A DNA stretch of 37,667 bases from an uncultured Flavobacteriaceae bacterium (GCA_913020685.1 CAJWAY010000002.1:1-37667), one strand, 5' to 3'; positions 9,369 to 18,834 are shown, numbered from the stretch's first letter. Notes: a model not told the origin generated them from the sequence alone. Made by a program: numbers and translations.

Positions 9369-11423
9369 ATGTCCTCGCAGCCAAAAAGATATACTGTCAC
9401 TGCTGCTCTACCATATACCAACGGTCCTATCCATATTGGCCATCTGGCTGGAGTTTATATTCCTGCTGATATATACACCCGCTATCTGAGACTAATCAAT
9501 AAGGATGTTGCATTTATCTGTGGGAGTGACGAACACGGTGTGGCGATAGCTATCAAAGCCAAAAAAGAAGGAAAAACACCACAAGAAGTGATTGATCATT
9601 ACGATCAAGTCATACGTAAAGCTTTCGAACGATTTGGGATATCGTTTGATAATTACTCTCGTACTTCTCGTCTAATACACCACCAAACGGCAGGAGAAAT
9701 TTTCAAACAATTAGATGAACAGGGTAAATTTATAGTTAAAGAAACTGAGCAATTGTATGATTTGGAGTCCAAGACCTTTTTGGCAGACCGATTTGTAATC
9801 GGAACCTGTCCAGTATGCAAAAACCCAGAAGCCTATGGTGATCAGTGCGAGTCTTGTGGAAGCACTCTTAATGCCACTGATCTTATAAAACCCAGATCTA
9901 CCCTCTCCGGTAAAGTTCCTGAATTTAAAAAAACTAAACATTGGTTTTTACCTTTGGATCATTACGAGAAATTCATTGAGGAGTGGATCCTCAAAGGGCA
10001 TAAAGAGAATTGGAAACCCAATGTTTATGGTCAGGTTAAATCATGGGTTGACAATGGTTTACAAGCCAGAGCAGTCACACGAGACCTGGACTGGGGTATT
10101 CCTGTTCCCCTAGAGGGTGGTGCTGGTAAAGTACTTTATGTTTGGTTTGATGCTCCAATTGGTTATATCTCCTCCACAAAAGAATGGGCAAAAAAAAAGG
10201 GAGTTGACTGGGAGCCCTACTGGAAGTCAGAAGATACACAATTGGTTCATTTTATTGGGAAGGACAACATTGTTTTTCATTGTATTATATTCCCCATAAT
10301 TCTTAAAAATACTGGATCCTATATCCTACCCGAAAATGTCCCAGCAAATGAGTTCCTCAACCTCGAGGGTAACAAAATTTCAACTTCGAAAAATTGGGCA
10401 GTTTGGTTGCACGAATATTTGGAGGACTTTCCTGACAAACAGGATGTTCTTCGTTATGTTCTGACTGCAAATGCTCCTGAAACTAAAGACAATGATTTTA
10501 CTTGGAAAGAATTCCAAACTCGAAACAATAGTGAGTTAGTTGGTATTTTTGGTAATTTCATCAATCGCGTAATGGTGCTGGCCCAAAAATACTACCAAGG
10601 AAAAGTGCCTTCTATGGGCGAGTTGAATGAGACTGATAATGAAGTTTTAACAAAATTGAAAGAATTTCCATCCATAATGGAAAAGGAGATTGAAAATTTT
10701 CATTTCAGAGCTTATAGTCAGGAGGTAATGAATCTTGCCAGGTTAGGAAATAAATATTTGGCTGACCAAGAGCCTTGGAAGTTAATTAAAATAGACCCTA
10801 AGAGGGTTGAAACGATAATGTTTACTGCAATACAAATCGCTGCGGGATTGAGTATTCTAAGTGAACCTTTACTGCCTTTTACGGCCCAAAAGCTAAAAAA
10901 AATGCTTTTAATTAAAGCGTCATGGAAAGATGTTATTGGCCATCAGTCACTTTTGGCAACTGGACATCTTCTGTCTCAACCGAAATTACTTTTTGAAAAA
11001 ATTGAGGATGAAGAAATATATAAACAATTGAGTAAATTAAAAAACAATCTATCTCATGAAAAAGAAAAAAATAAAGTGGAGGAGGCACGAAAAAAGATGA
11101 TCTCTTTCGATGATTTTTCGCAACTAGATATTAAAACAGGCGCCATTCTAAAAGCAGAAAAAATGGTAAAAACTGAAAAGCTTTTGGTGTTAAAAATAGA
11201 CTTGGGTCACGAGCAAAGAACCATAGTATCTGGGATTGCCCATAGCTATAGTCCTGAAGAGGTGGTAGGTAAAAAAGTTACGGTTTTGACAAACCTTCAA
11301 CCTAAAGTCATTCGCGGTGTGGAAAGCCAAGGAATGCTTTTGATGGCAGAAGATCAGGATGGGCGATTGATTTTTATTTCCCCAGAGGATGAAAATACCC
11401 CCAGCGGATTAATAATCAAGTAA
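9369..11423 (+). CDS. metG: Methionine-tRNA ligase with C-terminal tRNA-binding domain
   Basis: 684 aa: ALPYTNGPIHIGHLAG, zinc motif CPVCKNPEAYGDQCESC, KISTSKNW, and Trbp111-like domain FDDFSQLDIKTGAILKAEK...ESQGMLLMAED. Confidence 0.95.
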   Translation: MSSQPKRYTVTAALPYTNGPIHIGHLAGVYIPADIYTRYLRLINKDVAFICGSDEHGVAIAIKAKKEGKTPQEVIDHYDQVIRKAFERFGISFDNYSRTSRLIHHQTAGEIFKQLDEQGKFIVKETEQLYDLESKTFLADRFVIGTCPVCKNPEAYGDQCESCGSTLNATDLIKPRSTLSGKVPEFKKTKHWFLPLDHYEKFIEEWILKGHKENWKPNVYGQVKSWVDNGLQARAVTRDLDWGIPVPLEGGAGKVLYVWFDAPIGYISSTKEWAKKKGVDWEPYWKSEDTQLVHFIGKDNIVFHCIIFPIILKNTGSYILPENVPANEFLNLEGNKISTSKNWAVWLHEYLEDFPDKQDVLRYVLTANAPETKDNDFTWKEFQTRNNSELVGIFGNFINRVMVLAQKYYQGKVPSMGELNETDNEVLTKLKEFPSIMEKEIENFHFRAYSQEVMNLARLGNKYLADQEPWKLIKIDPKRVETIMFTAIQIAAGLSILSEPLLPFTAQKLKKMLLIKASWKDVIGHQSLLATGHLLSQPKLLFEKIEDEEIYKQLSKLKNNLSHEKEKNKVEEARKKMISFDDFSQLDIKTGAILKAEKMVKTEKLLVLKIDLGHEQRTIVSGIAHSYSPEEVVGKKVTVLTNLQPKVIRGVESQGMLLMAEDQDGRLIFISPEDENTPSGLIIK

Positions 11424-11432
11424 GTAAATCAT

Positions 11433-12332
11433 TTGATACCTGTTGCCTTTGATCCCATTTATGTATTACCCCTTCCAGAAAACCATAGGTTTCCTATGGA
11501 AAAATATGATTTGTTACCCAAACAATTGGTACATGAAGGTACATGTTATCCTGAAGACTTTTTTTCTCCGCAAGCCCTAGATGAACAGATCGTAAAAGTA
11601 ATTCACCAAAAGGAGTATGTAGACCGTTTAAAGCAAATGAAACTGGATCTATCAGAAGTCAGAAAAATAGGGTTTCCCATTTCCCAACAATTAGTAGAAA
11701 GAGAATTCATAATTGCTGGCGGGACTATTGAGGGAGCTTTGAAATCCCTTGAGTCAGGAATTTCATTTAACATTGCTGGAGGAACACATCATGCCCATTC
11801 GTCTCATGGTGAGGCTTTTTGTATGCTGAATGACCAGGCTATCGCTGCTCGATATCTTTTGGATCACCAACATGCTAAAAAAGTCTTGATTATCGACTTA
11901 GATGTTCATCAAGGAAATGGGACCGCAGAAATTTTTAAAAAAGAAGAGCGGGTATTTACCTTTTCAATGCATGGTAAAAAAAACTATCCATTTAGAAAAG
12001 AAAACAGCGATTGGGACATTGCACTAGAGGACAATACTGGGGATGAGGTTTATTTGAATTTATTGAACGATACCCTGCCGCTACTTTTTAAGAGAGTAGA
12101 TCCTGACTTTGTTTTTTACCTTTCGGGGGTAGATGTAGTAGACACAGATCGGTTAGGTCGATTGGGATTGAGTATTGAGGGATGCAAAAAAAGGGATGAG
12201 CAGGTATTGAAATTTTGCCACAAATGTTCATTACCAGCACAGTGCAGCATGGGCGGAGGATATTCTAAAGATATTAAGCTGATCATTGAGGCACATGCAA
12301 ACACCTACAGGGTGGCACAACAGATCTATTAG
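11433..12332 (+). CDS. Histone deacetylase family protein, class IV/HDAC11-like
   Basis: 299 aa: GGTHHAHSSHGEAFCMLND, IDLDVHQGNGTAEIF, YLSGVDVVDTDRLGRL, MGGGYS. TTG start. Confidence 0.88.
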   Translation: MIPVAFDPIYVLPLPENHRFPMEKYDLLPKQLVHEGTCYPEDFFSPQALDEQIVKVIHQKEYVDRLKQMKLDLSEVRKIGFPISQQLVEREFIIAGGTIEGALKSLESGISFNIAGGTHHAHSSHGEAFCMLNDQAIAARYLLDHQHAKKVLIIDLDVHQGNGTAEIFKKEERVFTFSMHGKKNYPFRKENSDWDIALEDNTGDEVYLNLLNDTLPLLFKRVDPDFVFYLSGVDVVDTDRLGRLGLSIEGCKKRDEQVLKFCHKCSLPAQCSMGGGYSKDIKLIIEAHANTYRVAQQIY

Positions 12333-12793
12333 CGCCAAGTCTGGCTTTTCATATTAATGGTAGCCACTACAATATCTTTTCGACTGATCTGTCCGACTAA
12401 ACGATTTTTGTCTAAGACGGGGAAACGTCTTCTAGTAGTTTTAAAAAACATTGATGCCGCCTCAAAAATAGTTTTATTAGCATCAATAGTATCAACCTTA
12501 GAAGTCATAAAATGAGCTACTGATTTGTCGAGTATGGGTAAATTAAAATAGCGACTATCGGAAATTTCTTTCATGCAATCAGCCTCTGAAATCACCCCAA
12601 CCAATTTTCCAAAGTCGTCCACCACAGGTCCACCGGAGATTCGGTATTTGATAAATTTTTTCATTACCTCGTGAATAGTTTGTTCCTTAGTAAAAACCAC
12701 CAAATCATGACTCATGATGTCAGACACCAATAAAGTTTTGGTTCGTTTTTTTGAGCGGATCACTCGTTCTCCTTGAAAGCTTTTTATTGGCAT
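12329..12793 (-). CDS. CBS-domain pair protein
   Basis: 154 aa with two CBS repeats: VSDIMSHDLVVFTKEQTIHEVMKKF...GVISEADCM and VAHFMTSKVDTIDANKTIFEAASMF...VGQISRKDI. Confidence 0.9.
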   Translation of the reverse strand: MPIKSFQGERVIRSKKRTKTLLVSDIMSHDLVVFTKEQTIHEVMKKFIKYRISGGPVVDDFGKLVGVISEADCMKEISDSRYFNLPILDKSVAHFMTSKVDTIDANKTIFEAASMFFKTTRRRFPVLDKNRLVGQISRKDIVVATINMKSQTWR

Positions 12794-13080
12794 AACTCTC
12801 TTTTTATACTATTAAATTAATAATTTAATAATATCATTTAATATTTTTGAGAAATATTTTCGTAAAAAGGAGAGGTCTGAGTGGTGAGCAAGTCGGGGAA
12901 GAACAAAAAGCAATTATTAAACAAGCAACAGATAAATTTTTTGCCATGAATTTGATTTCAGCTATAAAGTCATCAAAATATATTTGTCAGAAACACATTA
13001 GATAAGCTAAATAACTAATAAATGACATAGGATAAAATAGCCTTTCTTAGATAGGATTTTTTATGTGTGAAATTAGGTGG

Positions 13081-13284
13081 TTAGTATTTAAAAATTATTA
13101 TCCCTAATAAAACACAAATTCCAATCATCAAAACTGAAAATCCAATTTGGTTTAAATAAAACGAAATAGGTTTATCAGAATTTTTCTCTTTAGGCTTTTG
13201 AATCTCAACAAGTGAAATAAACATAACTAACAAAACTGGTGCAAATAAAATACAACCTATTATAAATAATTGTAAATCTGTCAT
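13081..13284 (-). CDS. Small membrane protein, 67 aa; start moved from 13338
   Basis: MTDLQLFIIGCILFAPVLLVMFISLVEIQKPKEKNSDKPISFYLNQIGFSVLMIGICVLLGIIIFKY, two predicted TM helices. This ATG overlaps the stop of the upstream small ORF as ATGA. Confidence 0.65.
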   Translation of the reverse strand: MTDLQLFIIGCILFAPVLLVMFISLVEIQKPKEKNSDKPISFYLNQIGFSVLMIGICVLLGIIIFKY

Positions 13285-13445
13285 TTTTTTGGGATTGTAT
13301 TGAGGAAAATCCCATAAACCAATATAGTAGGGACCCAAATTGAAACATATTGTCCCATTTCTTTTTCACCTGAAAACCATAAATAAACTGATAAAATAAA
13401 GCTTAATAAAGCTGACAGTAAAACGGTTAAATCTCTTTTTCTCAT
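13281..13445 (-). CDS. Small membrane protein, 54 aa; absent from the ORF track
   Basis: Minus-strand ATG at 13445 reads MRKRDLTVLLSALLSFILSVYLWFSGEKEMGQYVSIWVPTILVYGIFLNTIPKK*, two hydrophobic segments. Its TGA overlaps the next ATG. Confidence 0.65.
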   Translation of the reverse strand: MRKRDLTVLLSALLSFILSVYLWFSGEKEMGQYVSIWVPTILVYGIFLNTIPKK

Positions 13446-13894
13446 TTTTTTTTACAATTTAATGAATTGAATTGATTTTTGTAAATCTAAAAATTTTACT
13501 CTTATTTAATTCATTTTTTGATCAAATGAATTCTCTTTTTAGCCTCATTTACATAACGAATTTCCATTCACAAATGAATCGACCATTCCAAAGCAGTTGA
13601 TTTTGTCTATAGGTGTAATTATATATATTAAATTTATTTAAAAACAAATAGAGTTAATAGAAATTAAATTATAAGAAAGAACCATTACAATTTTCTTGTA
13701 CTTAGTACCTCTATGAATCTAATGGGTATTTTTTTACGTACTTTTAATTATGTATAAGGTTTGAAATACCAAATTTTAAGTTAGAAAATATGCTATATGT
13801 TCTAAACTATATACTAATTATCTGTCAGGCACTATTAATACTGGGAATTTTTTTCCATGTAAACACTATTTAAATCCTCTTAAAGAACTTAAAC

Positions 13895-14707
13895 TTGATG
13901 AATAAAATTGGGATATTAGGCAGTGGATGGTTGGGTTTGGCTTTGGCAGAAAAGGCCAAAAAAAAAGGGCATCAGGTATGGATAACTTCAACTACAAAGG
14001 GTAAAGTAGATAAACTCCAAAACAAAGGATTCCATGCACAGTATTTAAGTTTTAGTGAAACATCAATGGTAGGAAAAATTGATTTTTTTAATCAAATCGA
14101 TACACTGGTAATAACGATCCCTCCAGGTTTAAAGAAAAATCCACAACATAATTATGAAGCTCTTTTCGAGCAAATAATTGAAAGAACAGAGTCTTACAAA
14201 ATTAAAAGAGTATTGTTTACTAGCAGTACATCGGTTTATGGTTTTCAAAAAGGGATCATAACTGAAACCTTTAAATTGTTAGGAGATACCCCATCAGCAC
14301 TACAAATCATAAATGTAGAGCGAAAACTCCAAGTAAATAAAAATTTTGAAAGCGTCATTGTTCGATTAGGAGGATTAATTGGGCCAAAACGTCATCCTAT
14401 TTTCTTCTTAGCAGGTAAAGAAAATCTTTCCAATCCTCAGTCTCCCATCAACTACATTCATCAGGAAGATTCAGTAGCAATTCTCTTAAAAATAGTTGAA
14501 AATTGGAGCGGAAACCAAACTTACAATGCTGTTACTCCTTTTCATCCAACTCGAAAAGAATATCATACAAAGATGGCAAAAATTGCTCAACTCAGTCCAC
14601 CAAAATTTGAAAATAAGGGAACAATTAGGGGAATCATTTGTTCAAAAAAATTAGTTTCTGAATTGAATTATCAATTTAAAGTGAAAAACTTGTTAATATT
14701 AAATTAA
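13895..14707 (+). CDS. NAD(P)-dependent epimerase/dehydratase, YeeZ-like SDR
   Basis: 270 aa: N-terminal GILGSGWLGLALAEKAKKKGHQV Rossmann motif, VLFTSSTSVYG and PINYIHQEDSV. The true start may be the second Met (13898). Confidence 0.8.
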   Translation: MMNKIGILGSGWLGLALAEKAKKKGHQVWITSTTKGKVDKLQNKGFHAQYLSFSETSMVGKIDFFNQIDTLVITIPPGLKKNPQHNYEALFEQIIERTESYKIKRVLFTSSTSVYGFQKGIITETFKLLGDTPSALQIINVERKLQVNKNFESVIVRLGGLIGPKRHPIFFLAGKENLSNPQSPINYIHQEDSVAILLKIVENWSGNQTYNAVTPFHPTRKEYHTKMAKIAQLSPPKFENKGTIRGIICSKKLVSELNYQFKVKNLLILN

Positions 14708-14753
14708 TTAACAGACTAGTCTTGGAATTTATTCTGATTAAGTTTACAAAAAT

Positions 14754-15200
14754 TTGATTTTGTATAGTTCACCAGAATTTATTGCTTTACTTAAAAAAAT
14801 ACTTAATCTTCTAAAGAATGCTAAATTAGAATATTTAAAGGCTTCAGATGAGTCTAATTCCACAATCGACAAGCGATATTTCAATTTACAGTCAACATTG
14901 AGAAACCGGTATTTTCAGGATATAACTAAATTGCTGAGATCTCTAAACGTAGAGGTTGAAAATCTATTAATCCATCGGCTAAACTTTGAACAAATAGTTG
15001 TTTCTACCTTTAAGAAACCAAATCACACTCATCTCCATAAATCAATTAAATTTGATCAGAATCTCGTAGCCCATTACGATGAAGCACTTACATTAAATCC
15101 CGGTGCCTCGGTTTTGAAAACACATCGAGATAAAATTTCTGAATCTGTTTCAGAAAGTATTTATTTTCTGGAAAATGCAGGTTTCATTTTAGAATCCTGA
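14754..15200 (+). CDS. Helical-bundle protein, possibly PA2169/DUF2383-like
   Basis: 148 aa, helical. LVAHYDEALTLNP and DKISESVSESIYFLE resemble the C-terminal pattern of DUF2383 four-helix-bundle proteins. Family is an inference; the start codon (TTG) is uncertain. Confidence 0.5.
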   Translation: MILYSSPEFIALLKKILNLLKNAKLEYLKASDESNSTIDKRYFNLQSTLRNRYFQDITKLLRSLNVEVENLLIHRLNFEQIVVSTFKKPNHTHLHKSIKFDQNLVAHYDEALTLNPGASVLKTHRDKISESVSESIYFLENAGFILES

Positions 15201-15727
15201 AGATTAGGTTGCTCCAACCTCAAACTGTCGAGTTGTATATTGTTTTCTTCTGCCATACTGATTATTCTCTTCAACAAAATGTTGTATTCTAAATAAAGTT
15301 TATCAAGTGATTGGTTGAGCTTTTCATTTTGTTTATTGGCTGCATAAAAATGACATTTGATAATTTGAGTTTGTACCACCTTTATCCTACTGTAGATTGG
15401 AAGTTTATCAAATTGTTTTGGAAAAGGAGATTTTAATAATGAGCTGGAAATTTTATATAGCTCAGAAATAAATGTCACAATACCGGCGGGGTTGAGCTGA
15501 GACATGTCCTCCATCGCATCTTTAAATTTTTTGAATTGAATCCACTGGTTGATTTTATTTTCATCTATAAATTCGGGAGTAAATTTAGTTAATTTAGCGG
15601 CGTAATCAGGTGTATCAATCGTCAATTGATCCATTGTCTTGTCAAATACTTTATTATTATCAGATTTTTTTTCTTTGCAAGAAAAAAGACAAATGATCGT
15701 CAGAACTAAATAAAAATAACGCGTCAT
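15161..15727 (-). CDS. Putative lipoprotein of unknown function
   Basis: 188 aa with lipobox-type N-terminus MTRYFYLVLTIICLFSC. Its 3' end overlaps the facing ORF by 40 nt. Confidence 0.6.
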   Translation of the reverse strand: MTRYFYLVLTIICLFSCKEKKSDNNKVFDKTMDQLTIDTPDYAAKLTKFTPEFIDENKINQWIQFKKFKDAMEDMSQLNPAGIVTFISELYKISSSLLKSPFPKQFDKLPIYSRIKVVQTQIIKCHFYAANKQNEKLNQSLDKLYLEYNILLKRIISMAEENNIQLDSLRLEQPNLQDSKMKPAFSRK

Positions 15728-15745
15728 GAATTAAAAATTAGAATT

Positions 15746-16396
15746 TTAAATACCGATAGTGTTTTGCTTAATCAATAATACGGTAAAGAAAATAATCTGT
15801 AAAAGATATAACTGATTCGGAAACCACCCATTAACTTCTACTCTAAAATAGTGAAAAATTGATTGTAAAAATAGTGCAACGGCTGTCCAACCAATGTAGT
15901 TTTGAAGTGGTGCATCTCCCCCTTCAAAAGCCCAGAAGTCCAATATAGGAGCAATGGGCTCTATCAAAAGGTCAAGAAAAATCATCAAACTGACCCCAAT
16001 GACAATTCGCATAAATAGGTTTTCATAAAACTGCTGTGCAATGGCAGCTGTAATAATTGTTAATAAGGCCCAATTAACGCCTATTAGGATTGGAACACCC
16101 AAAATCTTATATCCAAGTGCACCACCATATTGGTAGTCCCCAAAAATCCAACCCCTTTGAACGCCCAAAATTTCTGTGATCATCCCTGTTAAAAAACCTA
16201 ATATAACCATGTGGAAAAACCATTTGTGACTGTTACAATTGATCAATAAGAGAAAAAAATTAATGGACAAATTGAGAGGTGTAGCCGAAATAAACCATTC
16301 TGAATTCCCATAAATTATACCTAAAATTCCACATACATGAAACAACCAAATAATGGCAATAGAAATTACTTCACTATTTAATTTGATTGGAATCAT
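15746..16396 (-). CDS. Carotenoid biosynthesis membrane protein, CruF/DUF422-like carotenoid 1,2-hydratase
   Basis: 216 aa polytopic protein: GFLTGMITEILGVQRGWIFGDYQYGGALGYKILGVPILIGVNW and DLLIEPIAPILDFWAFEGGDAPLQNYIGW. Adjacent to carotenoid genes. Confidence 0.8.
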   Translation of the reverse strand: MIPIKLNSEVISIAIIWLFHVCGILGIIYGNSEWFISATPLNLSINFFLLLINCNSHKWFFHMVILGFLTGMITEILGVQRGWIFGDYQYGGALGYKILGVPILIGVNWALLTIITAAIAQQFYENLFMRIVIGVSLMIFLDLLIEPIAPILDFWAFEGGDAPLQNYIGWTAVALFLQSIFHYFRVEVNGWFPNQLYLLQIIFFTVLLIKQNTIGI

Positions 16397-16403
16397 ATTA
16401 GGC

Positions 16404-17864
16404 TTAGGGTATTAAATCAGTGGCAATTTTAGCGGAGAGCAAACATAAAGGGATGCCACCGCCAGGATGTACACTACCCCCACAAAAATATAAATTTTTG
16501 ATTTTGGAACTGAAATTAGGATGCCTCAAAAAAGCTGCTATTTTATCGTTGCTAGAGCTCCCGTATAATGCTCCTAAGTGAGAGGATGTTTTTTGTTCAA
16601 TCAAGGGGGGGATCAAAACTTCTTCTTCCTGAATCAAAGCTTTTAGGTCTACTTTGAGAATGCGGTTAAGTTTAGTAATAGTTTTTTCTTTCAGCTCATT
16701 TTTGATTTGATCCCAATCCTGACCATAGTCTGCAGGTGTGTTGATCATTACAAACCAGTTCTCTCCTCCCTTAGGAGCATCTGTTGGAACATCTTTAGAG
16801 GTAATGTTGACATAGACGGTGAAATCGTCGCTGGGATTTTTTCGATTGAAGATGGCTTCAAATTCAGATCTGTAATCCTGAGAAAAAAAGATATTATGCA
16901 AATCGAGCTGATCAAAGATCCTTTTGATGCCCCAATAAAAGATGACCGCAGAGCTCGAACTTTCTTGAGCTAAAATCCTCTTAGGGGGCTGCATTTCTTT
17001 AAGAAGGTTTTTGTAGGTGGGAAAAACATCCATATTTGAAAGTACAATATCTGCCAGAAGGGTTTGATCTTTGATTTTGACTCCAGTAGCCTTTCCACTT
17101 TCCACGAGGATTTGATTGACTCTCTGCCCCAGATGAAAAGTGATCCCTTTTTTCTTTGCCAATTCAAAAAGGGATCGGGAAATCTGTTCCATTCCACCAT
17201 CAGGTACAAAAGTTCCATACTCTTGTTCCAAGTGCTGGACTAGAGTCATGATACCGGGGGTTTGGTAAGGCGAAGAGCCATTGTAAGTGGCATAACGGTC
17301 GTACATCTGGACTAAATGGGGTTCTTTGAGCTGAGCTGCATTAACAGAGTGCAGGTTTTGATTGATTTCGTAGAGTCTGAGATTGATAAGGGCTCTCAAG
17401 GTTTTTATATTCAAAAAACCATTGAATTTGTGAAGGGATTGCTCTAAAAACAAGGGAGCAGCCAAATCAAATTTTTTTTTGGCGCGTTTAAGGTATTTTT
17501 CCAATACCTCGGGTTTTACCCCCAACTTGTTTTGGATCTCTTCCAGAAAAAGTTTTGGGTTGGCATAGGCGGTGACTTGGGTTTGATCCTCCCAAAAATA
17601 CTTACAGGCAATTTTTTTCTTTTGATAAGTAAAAAAATCGCTGGCTTTCTCATTGTGAAGTTCAAATAATTCGTTGACGTAATGTGGCATGGTAAAAAGC
17701 GAAGGCCCTGCATCGAAACGATAGTGTCCTAAACTGAAAGCACTGAGTTTTCCTCCCGGATATTTATTAGATTCAAAAACAGTAACCTGATAACCTTTTT
17801 TAGACAAACGTAGGGCGGCAGCAATACCGCCAATCCCTGCTCCTATAACAATTGCTGTTTTCAT
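16404..17864 (-). CDS. Phytoene desaturase-family FAD oxidoreductase, probably CrtD-type
   Basis: 486 aa: AIVIGAGIGGIAAALRLSKKGYQVTVFESNKYPGGK and C-terminal LYFCGGSVHPGGGIPLCLLSAKI. CrtD assignment rests on adjacency to the CruF-like gene. Confidence 0.82.
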   Translation of the reverse strand: MKTAIVIGAGIGGIAAALRLSKKGYQVTVFESNKYPGGKLSAFSLGHYRFDAGPSLFTMPHYVNELFELHNEKASDFFTYQKKKIACKYFWEDQTQVTAYANPKLFLEEIQNKLGVKPEVLEKYLKRAKKKFDLAAPLFLEQSLHKFNGFLNIKTLRALINLRLYEINQNLHSVNAAQLKEPHLVQMYDRYATYNGSSPYQTPGIMTLVQHLEQEYGTFVPDGGMEQISRSLFELAKKKGITFHLGQRVNQILVESGKATGVKIKDQTLLADIVLSNMDVFPTYKNLLKEMQPPKRILAQESSSSAVIFYWGIKRIFDQLDLHNIFFSQDYRSEFEAIFNRKNPSDDFTVYVNITSKDVPTDAPKGGENWFVMINTPADYGQDWDQIKNELKEKTITKLNRILKVDLKALIQEEEVLIPPLIEQKTSSHLGALYGSSSNDKIAAFLRHPNFSSKIKNLYFCGGSVHPGGGIPLCLLSAKIATDLIP

Positions 17865-18556
17865 TTTTTTGAGATAGGAGATTTGATGAATCCGGTGTCA
17901 GAGAGAACATAAAATCTTGCAAAGAGATCCTCACTGTACCAATTTTGGCTTCTTGTTTTTTTTATGATGGATGCATGGGTATTATCACGGTAGGCAAATT
18001 GTTTAACAGCCTCAAAACTGTTCCAAAGGCTAAGGGTTGCCTGCTGCACAAAGGGCCACTCTCCGATCCCTTTAAAGTACTTAACGCCAGCAGCATTCTC
18101 TATGGCCTTACTTGCAGAGGGTACTGATCTCCAAAAGGCTAAGAGCCTTGAGAGACGCAAAGTGGCTCTAGTAATAACAGCCACAGGAAGTTCAGAATCA
18201 TAAGTTAGTAATTTCTGCTCTTGAAATGGGTTTTGACCACCCCACAAACCATGACTTTTAACAGGCAACATTTTAATACTTCTGATGGAAGAGGATTTTT
18301 GATAATAGGTTTTAATAAAATTGTTTTTACTCAAAAAATCATCTGCCGATTTTTGATTGTCCCAAACCCCTAAAAAGGCATAAGTACCAAAATCCGGCCA
18401 AATACTGAAACCATTTCCACCACCAGTACCCATCAGTTTAAAAAACCTCAAACCAGGTTTTTGTTGAAGTTTTGACTTAACAAGACCCATTTGGACGAAA
18501 GCCCATAATTTGTTTTTTCGAAATTTAAAAAACGTAATTGTCGTCAATCCTTCCAT
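17861..18556 (-). CDS. Spheroidene monooxygenase (CrtA)-like protein
   Basis: 231 aa: FQMG-like start region, LMGTGGGNGFSIWPDFGTYAFLGVWDN, ITRATLRLSRLLAFWRSVPSAS and GIGEWPFVQQATLSLWNS. ATGA overlap with the CrtD-like gene. Confidence 0.8.
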   Translation of the reverse strand: MEGLTTITFFKFRKNKLWAFVQMGLVKSKLQQKPGLRFFKLMGTGGGNGFSIWPDFGTYAFLGVWDNQKSADDFLSKNNFIKTYYQKSSSIRSIKMLPVKSHGLWGGQNPFQEQKLLTYDSELPVAVITRATLRLSRLLAFWRSVPSASKAIENAAGVKYFKGIGEWPFVQQATLSLWNSFEAVKQFAYRDNTHASIIKKTRSQNWYSEDLFARFYVLSDTGFIKSPISKK

Positions 18557-18631
18557 CTAAACCCTGATCATCCTATTGTACTAAATTAGGGAAAAACTGT
18601 AAAAAGACCAGAAAAAATAAAGGGTTAAAAA

Positions 18632-18689
18632 AACGCCTCCACTAGGATTTTAGAATTTGACTTTAGGAGATAGTAGTTGCGGAGGCGTT
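18632..18689. repeat. Inverted repeat with 9-bp perfect stem in divergent intergenic region
   Basis: AACGCCTCC (18632-18640) and GGAGGCGTT (18681-18689), 40-nt spacer. Inner ACTA/TAGT can extend the stem past a 3-nt bulge. Confidence 0.7.
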
Positions 18690-18834
18690 AATAAACCAAA
18701 TTGAATTTAAACTGTTTAAAGATACATAATAAAACTCAAACAAAAAAGATTAAACAAAAAATAAATTCTGTTTTTTAGTACATTATGGAGGTTCTTACAA
18801 ATTGATTATATTTGATTAATCGTATTTATTATTT

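Noticed and set aside
9283-9489. 68-aa ORF upstream of metG
   Set aside because: Overlaps the metG 5' end in another frame and has no protein-like motif; metG starts at 9369.
13285-13338. N-terminal extension MGPYYIGLWDFPQYNPKK of the 13081..13338 ORF
   Set aside because: This segment is coding in another frame for the 54-aa small protein, and the ATGA overlap supports a start at 13284.
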